Source: Oscillospiraceae bacterium
Lineage (GTDB): Bacteria; Bacillota; Clostridia; Oscillospirales; Oscillospiraceae
DNA length: 64,000 nt
Direction: 5' to 3'
Assembly (NCBI GenBank): GCA_017519975.1
Contig: JAFWRM010000033.1
Coordinates: 1-64,000 of the forward strand
Below are positions 51,295 to 59,054 of the stretch, in pieces. The first letter of the stretch is position 1; the number at the start of each line of letters is the position of its first letter. Under the pieces are notes generated by a model, which saw only the letters and a program-made list of their open reading frames with translations, was not told where the DNA came from and did no database searches. The position numbers and the translations under genes were made by a program.

Positions 51295-52254
51295 ATGGGT
51301 GAACTGATTCGAGTGGAACACCTCAAAAAGTATTTCAATACTCCGGGCGGAAAACTCCATGCGGTCGATGACGTCAGTTTTGTGATAAACGAAGGGGATA
51401 CTCTCGGCGTAGTGGGCGAATCCGGGTGTGGGAAATCCACGCTTGGAAGGACCGTATTGAAACTGATCGAGCCCACAGACGGAAAGATATTCTACAAAGG
51501 AAGAGATATCACAGATATTACTGAAAAGGAGAATAAACAGTTACGGAAAAAGATGCAGATCATATTCCAGGATCCGTACTCCTCCCTGAATCCCCGTAAA
51601 ACCGTTTCAGAACTGATCGCAGATCCTCTGAAGGCTTTTCATATGCTGGACAAGGCTGGCCGCGCACAGAAGGTGGCGCAGCTTATGGATGTTGTCGGCC
51701 TGTCACAGCGCTTTGCTAACTCATATCCTCATGAGCTTGACGGAGGCCGTCGTCAGAGAATCGGAGTAGCAAGGGCACTCTCTCTTGATCCGGAGTTCAT
51801 CGTTTGCGATGAACCTGTTTCCGCACTCGATGTGTCGATTCAGGCTCAGATTCTAAATCTTCTGCAGGATCTTCAGCGAGACAGAGGCCTCACGTACATC
51901 TTTGTAACACATGATCTTTCGGTTGTTCGTCATATTTCTACAGATATTCTTGTCATGTATATTGGCGCCATGGTTGAAAAATGCGGTGCAAAGGATCTGT
52001 TTAAGGCACCTCTCCATCCTTATACGAAAGGCCTGCTATCTGCCATCCCCGTGCCGAATATCGACCATGTACGTGAGAAGGTTAAGCTGCAGGGTGAGCT
52101 GACAAGCCCAATTGAGCCGAAAGACGAATGCCGTTTCATCGCCCGATGCCCCTATGCCACGGAAGCCTGCAAGCAGCACATGCCGGAGTTTCAGGAAGTT
52201 GCCCCCAACCATTTTGTCGCCTGCCACAATGTTAAAACGATCAATAATATGTAG
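51295..52254 (+). CDS. Opp/Dpp-type ABC transporter ATPase (DppF-like), second system
   Basis: 319 residues. Walker [10 protein letters not shown], variant signature LDGGRRQR as in the paralogue at 38749, Walker [13 protein letters not shown] and a C-terminal oligo_HPY domain with CRFIARCPYATEAC. AGGGAGAG precedes the ATG inside the upstream gene. Its last 26 nt overlap the following gene. Confidence 0.92.
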   Translation: MGELIRVEHLKKYFNTPGGKLHAVDDVSFVINEGDTLGVVGESGCGKSTLGRTVLKLIEPTDGKIFYKGRDITDITEKENKQLRKKMQIIFQDPYSSLNPRKTVSELIADPLKAFHMLDKAGRAQKVAQLMDVVGLSQRFANSYPHELDGGRRQRIGVARALSLDPEFIVCDEPVSALDVSIQAQILNLLQDLQRDRGLTYIFVTHDLSVVRHISTDILVMYIGAMVEKCGAKDLFKAPLHPYTKGLLSAIPVPNIDHVREKVKLQGELTSPIEPKDECRFIARCPYATEACKQHMPEFQEVAPNHFVACHNVKTINNM

Positions 52255-53074
52255 CATTGTTCTGGTACTTCTGTTTATACCGGCAGTTCAAGCATCGGCA
52301 GCGGCAGACGAGTCAGCGGTGATAGGAACAGCTTCGTCTATCCTTGTTTCCTCCGGAAAGCAGAACGGGCGGTATGAAGAATGTACGCTGGGGGACGCCG
52401 TCGCAGACGCCTTGGTGAGGTTTACCGAAGCCGACCTGGCAATTGTAAACGGAGGCTGCCTGAAGGGAAACATCATTCAGGGTGAAGTAACGGAGGATGA
52501 AATTGCCGATGTTATAGAGGATTGTGAAGTTGTGACCATGATGGTCAGTGCCCGCGAACTGTATGAGATGATGGAAAAATGTCTGAGCCACGTATCTTCG
52601 GATGGAAAAGGCGGTTATAGCGTTGCTATTTCAGAGCATCCGGCATTTCCCCAGATCTCCGGATTTCGCGTGACGTACAATCCCGCCGACGAACCGTATG
52701 CGAGAGTATCCCGCATCACGATAGCCGACAAAGCCCTGGGGAGAAATGACACACAGCTGCTGAAAGTCGCATTGCCGCTGTCACTGGTTGAAGGGGAACT
52801 GCAAGGAATCGGAACCAATGTTGTTATAACGGGTAAAACACTGATTTCCCTGATGAAGGAGTATGTTTCTTACGGTATGGATGATTACTACACACCTCCG
52901 AAAAGAATCATTCCGCAGGGAATCCATTCGAGCGTTTTTCCGGACAGATACGCGGTTTTTACACTGTTGGCAGTCTGTGCTCTGTTATTTGTTCTTCTGC
53001 TTCCACTGGCTAAGAAAATGGATATGTTTCACAAACAAAGTGACGCTAAAAAAGGAGAGTCGTCTGACAAATGA
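52229..53074 (+). CDS. Stand-alone secreted 5'-nucleotidase C-terminal domain protein with C-terminal membrane anchor
   Basis: 281 residues. Signal peptide MLKRSIICSIVLVLLFIPAV ending ASAAA, then a domain like the 5'-nucleotidase C-terminal (substrate-binding) domain: TLGDAVADALVRFTEADLAI, VNGGCLKGNIIQGEVTEDEI, and ISGFRVTYNP. A hydrophobic helix (about 238-258) and a Lys-rich tail end the protein. The metallophosphoesterase half that does catalysis in 5'-nucleotidases is missing, so it may bind but not hydrolyse nucleotide-like ligands. It is embedded between transporter and flavoenzyme genes, overlapping the ATPase by 26 nt and the next gene by 4 nt. Confidence 0.75.
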   Translation: MLKRSIICSIVLVLLFIPAVQASAAADESAVIGTASSILVSSGKQNGRYEECTLGDAVADALVRFTEADLAIVNGGCLKGNIIQGEVTEDEIADVIEDCEVVTMMVSARELYEMMEKCLSHVSSDGKGGYSVAISEHPAFPQISGFRVTYNPADEPYARVSRITIADKALGRNDTQLLKVALPLSLVEGELQGIGTNVVITGKTLISLMKEYVSYGMDDYYTPPKRIIPQGIHSSVFPDRYAVFTLLAVCALLFVLLLPLAKKMDMFHKQSDAKKGESSDK

Positions 53075-55038
53075 AATATCCGAATCTGTTCAAGCCGATA
53101 CAGATCGGCAACACGCTGTTTAAAAACAGGATCTTTGCAGCGCCGACAGGGCACCCCCATGTAAGCCTGGAAGGATCTTTCTCAGAAGACGTAATATGTT
53201 ACTACGAGCGCAAAGCCCAGGGAGGATGTGCGGCGCTAACACTGGGTGAGGCGATTGTTGACAGCAAATACGGTAAGAGGCATCCGCATCAGCTGAGCCT
53301 GGACTGCCGGAATTCTCTCCACAGTCTTTCCACGCTTGCTGACAAAGTGACCAGGTACGGCTGCGTGCCGTCCATCGAGCTGCAGCACTCCGGCCTGAAG
53401 GCCAACCCAGGCGTTGCAACGCCCAATGTGTGGCCGGGAACGGATATTGTTTACGGGCCGTCTGAATGTGAACTCAACGGTGTTCACGTACAGGAGATGC
53501 CGGAAGAAGTGATCTATGAGATCATAGAAAAATTCGCCAATGCCGCTCTGTTTGTGAAAAACTGTGGGTTCGGCATGGTGACTGTCCACGCCGGCCACGG
53601 ATGGCTGCTCAACCAGTTTATGTGTGAACGTATTAACCGCCGTACGGATAAGTGGGGAGGTAGTGCGGAGAATCGCGCACGTTTTACTGTTGAAGTCTGC
53701 GACGCCATACACAGAAAGTGCGGTGCCGACTTCCCGGTAGAAGTGCGTATCAGTGCTTCTGAAGTCGTAAACGGAGGATACACGGTGCAGGAGGGCATTG
53801 AATTTGCAAAGCTCCTCGAGAGCCATGCGGACATCATCCACTGTTCCGTGGGATGCGGCCTCTTCCTTGATGAGCTGTACCGCGGGTTCAGTATTACGCA
53901 TCCCTGCATGTTTAAAGAAGATGGCGTGAACGTCAAATATGCGGCCGACGTTAAAAAACATATTGCAAGCACTCCCATTGCAACAGTGGGAGCGCTGTCT
54001 GATCCTGTCATGATGGAAGAAATCATTGCTTCCGGGAAGGCGGATATTGTAGAGATGGCACGCGGCCTGATCTGCGACCCGGATATTCCCAACAAGGCAA
54101 GGGACGGACGGGAAGATGAGATAATCAAATGTATGCGATGCTACAGTTGTTTCTCCAACGGCATGCAGAGAGGACATTTCTGGTGCGCGCTGAATCCGGA
54201 AACGAACCGTGAGCGTACATTTGCCAGAGTCAGCAGACCGGCGGATAAGAAAAAAGTGCTTGTTGTAGGCGGCGGAATCGGCGGCATGCAGGCTGCTCTG
54301 ACTGCTTTACAGGAAGGCCATGACGTTATCCTTTGCGAGAAATCCGGTCGCCTTGGGGGTCATATCCGCTGCGAGGAGAAGGTTCCCTTCAAAAAGCATC
54401 TGGCCGAATACATCGAACAGCAGGAACGTAGAATTGAAAATTCGTCGATCGATCTGAGACTGAACACGGCAGTTACTCCTGAATATGCTAAGACAATTGG
54501 CGCAGACGTGATTGTTGCGGCGCTTGGCGCGAGACCGATCCGGCCCAATATACCTGGAATAGAACACGCAATATTGGCTGACGACGTATATATCGATCCT
54601 GATCTCGCGGGAGGATCCGCCGTCATTCTCGGCGGTGGCCTTGTTGGAATGGAGCTTGCCATCTATCTTAATTCTCTTGGGAAAAAAGTAGAGGTTGTGG
54701 AGATGGCCTCTTCTTTCAGCCCATTCCCGAATGTGCTGCACGGTCAGGCCATTACCATCAAAATGAAAGAAGAAGGGATCCCGGCGTACTTCTCCACAAA
54801 GGCGGTAACGATTGATGAGGGTGGCGTCGTGTGCGATACCCCCGATGGTGAGAGGTATTTCGCGGCAGATTCCGTAATATACGCTGTTGGACAAAAACCG
54901 CTGACGGAAGAGACAATGGCTCTCTATGACTGTGCGCCGATGTTTTATCCAATCGGTGACTGTATTCAGCCGAAGAACATCGCGGAGGCCAATCTTGCTG
55001 CCCGTTCCGTTGCACAGTTGATCGGTAGGGAAAAGTAA
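53071..55038 (+). CDS. Fe-S flavoenzyme of the Old Yellow Enzyme/2,4-dienoyl-CoA reductase type (BaiCD/BaiH size)
   Basis: 655 residues; AAAGGAG 15 nt before the ATG, which overlaps the upstream stop. The FMN TIM barrel (about 1-350) contains HAGHGWLLNQFM and NRRTDKWGGSAENRARF. A 4Fe-4S site follows as C354-x2-C357-x2-C360-x11-C372 (CMRCYSC ... WC). The FAD domain has VLVVGGGIGGMQAA and the NAD(P) domain AVILGGGLVGMELA. Enzymes of this design move hydride from NAD(P)H via FAD and Fe-S to FMN and reduce activated C=C bonds; BaiCD and BaiH do this on bile-acid intermediates. The substrate here is unknown. Confidence 0.88.
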   Translation: MKYPNLFKPIQIGNTLFKNRIFAAPTGHPHVSLEGSFSEDVICYYERKAQGGCAALTLGEAIVDSKYGKRHPHQLSLDCRNSLHSLSTLADKVTRYGCVPSIELQHSGLKANPGVATPNVWPGTDIVYGPSECELNGVHVQEMPEEVIYEIIEKFANAALFVKNCGFGMVTVHAGHGWLLNQFMCERINRRTDKWGGSAENRARFTVEVCDAIHRKCGADFPVEVRISASEVVNGGYTVQEGIEFAKLLESHADIIHCSVGCGLFLDELYRGFSITHPCMFKEDGVNVKYAADVKKHIASTPIATVGALSDPVMMEEIIASGKADIVEMARGLICDPDIPNKARDGREDEIIKCMRCYSCFSNGMQRGHFWCALNPETNRERTFARVSRPADKKKVLVVGGGIGGMQAALTALQEGHDVILCEKSGRLGGHIRCEEKVPFKKHLAEYIEQQERRIENSSIDLRLNTAVTPEYAKTIGADVIVAALGARPIRPNIPGIEHAILADDVYIDPDLAGGSAVILGGGLVGMELAIYLNSLGKKVEVVEMASSFSPFPNVLHGQAITIKMKEEGIPAYFSTKAVTIDEGGVVCDTPDGERYFAADSVIYAVGQKPLTEETMALYDCAPMFYPIGDCIQPKNIAEANLAARSVAQLIGREK

Positions 55039-55060
55039 CGATTCTTTGGCAGGTGATACT

Positions 55061-57031
55061 ATGAAATATCCAAATCTATTCAAACCAATAATGATTGGCA
55101 ATACGCTGTTCAAAAACCGCATTTTTTCGGCCCCAACGGGACATCCAGATTCGGTTCTGGGACGCTTGTCAGACGATGTTGTCTCGTATTTCGAGCGTAA
55201 GGCACAGGGTGGAGCCGCGGCGGTGACCCTCGGCGAGGCTGTCGTGGACAGCGTTTACGGGAAGGGATATCCTCAGGAGCTTAGTCTGGACAGTCGCCAG
55301 CCTGGTCAGGGCCTGGCAAACGTTGCCGATAAGATCAGCAGACATGGAGCGATTCCTTCCATCGAACTTCAACATGCCGGCTTGAAAGCTCGGCCCGGCG
55401 TTGATACGCTGGGCGTCTGCAATGGTTCCAAAATCATCTACGGCCCCTCCGCCTGCGTTTATGAGGGGAATGAAGTGCAGGAAATGCCAGAGGATCTGAT
55501 CTGGGAGATTATAGAAAAATACGCGAATGCGGCCAGATTTGTGCAGGGCTGCGGATTCGGTATGGTCACCGTTCATGCCGGGCACGGATGGCTGATCAAT
55601 CAGTTCATGTGCGAGCGGACCAATCGACGTACTGATAAATGGGGCGGAAGTGTTGAAAATCGTGCCAGATTCGCCGTGGAAGTCTGTGACGCCATCCATA
55701 AAAAGTGTGGCGCTGGATTCCCGGTCGAGGTACGTATCAGTGCCGCCGAGGGTATCAATGGAGGTTATACGGCAGAAGATGGGGCTGCATTTGCCATGCA
55801 GTTGGAAGGGCATGCAAATATTATCCACTGTTCGGCAGGATGCGGCGTCCTGAATCCGGAACGCTATCGTACATTCAGCATCACTCATCCCTGCATGTTT
55901 AAGGAGGACGGCGTAAATGTCAAATACGCCGCGGAAGTAAGGAAACACATTAAGAATACTCCTGTCGCAACGGTAGGAGCACTGTCCGACCCGGCAATGA
56001 TGGAGGATATCATTGCTTCTGGAAAGGCGGATATCGTTGAAATGGCGCGCGGATTGATCTGTGATCCAGACCTGCCCAATAAAGCGAGGGATGGACGGGA
56101 CGACGAGATTGTCAAATGCATGCGTTGTTTCACCTGCTTCTCGAATGGAATGCAGAGAGGACCCTTCTGGTGCGCCTTGAATCCCGAAACGAACCGTGAA
56201 CGGTCTGTTGCGCGTGACAGTACGCGCCCCGTAACGCCAAAGAAGGTGCTTGTTGTCGGAGGCGGAATCGGTGGAATGCAGGCTGCGCTGACTGCGGAGA
56301 AGAACGGGCACGATGTGATCCTGTGTGAAAAGTCGGACCGCCTGGGTGGTCATATCCGCTGCGAAGAAAAGGTTCCTTTCAAAAAGCATCTGGCAGAATA
56401 CCTCGCGCAGCAGGAGCGGAAGGTGATGAATTCATCAATTGACCTGAGACTGAATACGTCAGTTACTCCGGAATATGCAAAAGAAATTGGAGCTGACGTA
56501 GTCATTGCTGCACTTGGTGCCCGCCCGATCAAGCCTGTTATTGAAGGTATCGACGGAGACAATGTGATGCTCGCCGATGATGCGTATCTTTTGCCAGAAA
56601 AGGTGGGGGAAAACGCTGTCATTCTGGGGGGAGGTCTAGTCGGTCTCGAACTCGCAATCTATCTGCACTCGCTGGGGAAGCACGTAGATGTCGTGGAAAT
56701 GGCGGATGGCTTTATTCCCGGTTCCAACATGCTGCATGTACAGGCCATTGAAATCAAAATGAGGGAAGAAGATTTCCTTCCTCACTTTTCCACAAAGGCA
56801 AAGAAAATCGACACGACCGGAGTACTGTGTGATACGCCGGATGGTGAAAAGCATTTTGATGCTGACACAGTTATTTATGCCGTCGGACAGAAATCTCTCT
56901 CAGAAGAGGCGATGGCGCTGTATGACTGTGCAGGTCGATTCTATCCTATCGGTGACTGCGTCGTTCCCGCTAATATTTCTGAGGCCAACAAAGCCGGGTA
57001 TTCCGTTGCAAACGATATCGGCAGATTCTGA
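55061..57031 (+). CDS. Fe-S flavoenzyme of the Old Yellow Enzyme type, tandem paralogue
   Basis: 656 residues from ATG 55061, chosen because MKYPNLFKPI matches the start of the paralogue; AGGTGAT is close upstream. All cofactor sites are kept: HAGHGWLINQFM, Cys353/356/359/371 (CMRCFTC ... WC), VLVVGGGIGGMQAA and AVILGGGLVGLELA. It is collinear with the protein encoded at 53071, and I estimate well over half of residues identical, so the pair arose by tandem duplication. Differences cluster in the barrel loops (SAAEGINGGYTAEDG versus SASEVVNGGYTVQEG), suggesting different stereochemistry or substrate. Confidence 0.88.
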   Translation: MKYPNLFKPIMIGNTLFKNRIFSAPTGHPDSVLGRLSDDVVSYFERKAQGGAAAVTLGEAVVDSVYGKGYPQELSLDSRQPGQGLANVADKISRHGAIPSIELQHAGLKARPGVDTLGVCNGSKIIYGPSACVYEGNEVQEMPEDLIWEIIEKYANAARFVQGCGFGMVTVHAGHGWLINQFMCERTNRRTDKWGGSVENRARFAVEVCDAIHKKCGAGFPVEVRISAAEGINGGYTAEDGAAFAMQLEGHANIIHCSAGCGVLNPERYRTFSITHPCMFKEDGVNVKYAAEVRKHIKNTPVATVGALSDPAMMEDIIASGKADIVEMARGLICDPDLPNKARDGRDDEIVKCMRCFTCFSNGMQRGPFWCALNPETNRERSVARDSTRPVTPKKVLVVGGGIGGMQAALTAEKNGHDVILCEKSDRLGGHIRCEEKVPFKKHLAEYLAQQERKVMNSSIDLRLNTSVTPEYAKEIGADVVIAALGARPIKPVIEGIDGDNVMLADDAYLLPEKVGENAVILGGGLVGLELAIYLHSLGKHVDVVEMADGFIPGSNMLHVQAIEIKMREEDFLPHFSTKAKKIDTTGVLCDTPDGEKHFDADTVIYAVGQKSLSEEAMALYDCAGRFYPIGDCVVPANISEANKAGYSVANDIGRF

Positions 57032-57044
57032 GTTTTTCTGCAAG

Positions 57045-57078
57045 AAGAGGACCGCCCTATGGGACGGTCCTCTTATGC
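57045..57078 (+). terminator. Hairpin terminator after the tandem flavoenzymes
   Basis: Stem AAGAGGACCG (57045-57054) with CGGTCCTCTT (57065-57074). Weak T tract. Confidence 0.6.
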
Positions 57079-57162
57079 TTGGGCTGTGACAGATAATTGC
57101 TGTCAGATCATGGAATCGAAAGCAAGACGTTTATACGCTGTATCTGATTGAGCATTAATTAA

Positions 57163-57348
57163 GCAGCTGACTTCAAAAAACGAAAGGAACTGAGCACTGC
57201 CTTTGGCGATGTCGAATTTGAACTTCCAGAGAAGGTAGTTTCGGTTCCTGTTGCTGATATCGAAGACGGTCGAATCCTGTGTTTTCAAACCGGGCAGCAG
57301 GAGAAAATGGTATTTGCGGTCTTTCGCCATCACGGCCGGCACAAGTAA
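57163..57348 (+). pseudogene. C-terminal remnant of an unidentified gene
   Basis: A frame without a start codon begins after TAA 57160-57162 and reads ELSTAFGDVEFELPEKVVSV followed by PVADIEDGRILCFQTGQQEK to TAA 57346. The composition looks like real protein, but no family is recognised. The rest of 57079-57647 shows no gene; an extended -10 (TG-A-TATAAT) lies at 57556-57564. Confidence 0.35.
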
Positions 57349-57647
57349 GTAAGAATACAGAACTGCATTTGCTGGGGCTTTGTTCAATGCTGAAAACAGA
57401 ATGCTTAGGACAGATTATTTTTAACGTCACGGAATTCATTAGCTGGGGGCCATGGGAATCTTAAGAATGATGACAAGCCAAAGGAACAAAAAGACCGCAG
57501 GAAACAACCGGTCTGACGGGAATCCGCCGGGCCGGTTCAATCTTTCTTTTCCTTGTGATATAATAATTCAAAAACGACGGACCGAACGCAGATTCGGGCA
57601 GGGATTCTGACGACATCGCGGCCGGTCCAAAGTACAGAAGAAAACGG

Positions 57648-58877
57648 GTGATTCTTTTGTCCAGGAATGAAAGCAAACGGCTCCTCATCTGGAGCATTCT
57701 CCTCATGGCCATGATCCAGATGCCCAATCTTGCGCTTTCCCCCGCGATCCATCAGATCCATCAGACGTTCTCGGACCGATCTCTTTCGACGGTACAGACG
57801 GTGATGAACCTTCCCAGCTTCATTTCACCGTTCGCCGCTGTCGCGACCGCCTATGCCATCGCCAGAGGCGCGGTCTCAAAGAAGCGAGTCATCGTTACGG
57901 GGCTGTTCCTGGTGGCGCTGACCGGCGCCATATCCATCTTCGCCCACACACAGTTCTGGCATCTGGTACTGATGAGCTGTGTCCTCGGCCTGGGCATCAG
58001 CGGATACCAGTCCCACGGGACAAGCCTGGTCGCAGACAACTTCGCACTGGGCGAGAGGCAGCGGGTCACCGGGTTCCAGACGTCGTTCATCAACGGCGGC
58101 GGGATCCTGATGAGCCTCTGCGGGGGACTTCTGGCGACGGTCTCCTGGCACGGCGGCTATCTGATGCTTCTGATCGCCCTGCCCATAGCTGCGGTCGCCA
58201 TACTTGGCGTACCGAATGTGAAGCTGCCCCGCAGCGATGGGAAAGCCGGTGCCGGGACCGCGGGTGGCAGAGTGCGCCTGCATTCCGATGTCTTTCTCTA
58301 CGCGGCGCTGATCTTCGTCTTCATGGCGGTCTACAATGTGCTGGGGAGCAACATCTCCACGCATCTGGCTTCACTGGATCTGGGGAACTCCTCCGTTTCC
58401 GGGTATACCACGGCAATCCGGATGCTGGGCGGGGCCGTGTTCGGACTCGTGTTCAGCCGGCTGTCCGCAAAACTGGGGGACTTTACCACGATCCTGGGGT
58501 TCCTTGCCATCTTCATTGACATGATGATCCTCAGCCTTGCCCGGAGCATCGTTCCGGTCGTCATCGCGGAGTTCATCGGCGGATCCGGCTTCAGTCTGCT
58601 GCTTCCCCAGTGCCTGATCTCCATCTCCAAAGTCGTGGACCGGCAGACGTCCGCTCTCGCTACTTCCATAACCTCCGGCATTGCGCCAAGCTTCGGAAGC
58701 TTCTTCTCCGCCATGGTTTTTACGAATCTCACCACCGCTCTGTACGGGGATTCCACCGTGCTCAGGTATCGATTCGTATCCTTCGTGGCTCTCGGATGCG
58801 CGGTGATCTGTGCCGTTATCTTCACCGTCAGGAAGCGCAGAAACGGCGGGGAAAAGCCGGGCGGATCCGCCTCGTAA
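57648..58877 (+). CDS. MFS transporter
   Basis: 409 residues, 12 hydrophobic helices. The likely start is GTG 57648; TTG 57657 (MSRNESKRLLIW) is an alternative, and neither has a strong ribosome binding site. Features include TVQTVMNLPSFISPFAAVAT and LGLGISGYQSHGTSLVADNF in the N-terminal half and a central loop rich in Gly/Ala. It is not closely related to the MFS protein at 14130. It follows the redox island after a 616-nt gap and has its own extended -10. Substrate unknown; a link to export of the pathway end product is only positional. Confidence 0.82.
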   Translation: MILLSRNESKRLLIWSILLMAMIQMPNLALSPAIHQIHQTFSDRSLSTVQTVMNLPSFISPFAAVATAYAIARGAVSKKRVIVTGLFLVALTGAISIFAHTQFWHLVLMSCVLGLGISGYQSHGTSLVADNFALGERQRVTGFQTSFINGGGILMSLCGGLLATVSWHGGYLMLLIALPIAAVAILGVPNVKLPRSDGKAGAGTAGGRVRLHSDVFLYAALIFVFMAVYNVLGSNISTHLASLDLGNSSVSGYTTAIRMLGGAVFGLVFSRLSAKLGDFTTILGFLAIFIDMMILSLARSIVPVVIAEFIGGSGFSLLLPQCLISISKVVDRQTSALATSITSGIAPSFGSFFSAMVFTNLTTALYGDSTVLRYRFVSFVALGCAVICAVIFTVRKRRNGGEKPGGSAS

Positions 58878-59054
58878 AAGACTTTGAAACGCAGCACGTC
58901 GTGAAGCATGCTTCAAAAGAAGCTTCTGCTGCATGCAGGGGGACGGTGATGGGATGCCGGCGGGCCCCGCAGAATGCGGGACGCCGGAAAAACCGGCAAA
59001 CACAGACCCGATGCCGCGTGCTCAAAATATCCTGGATGGAGGAATGCAGATACC

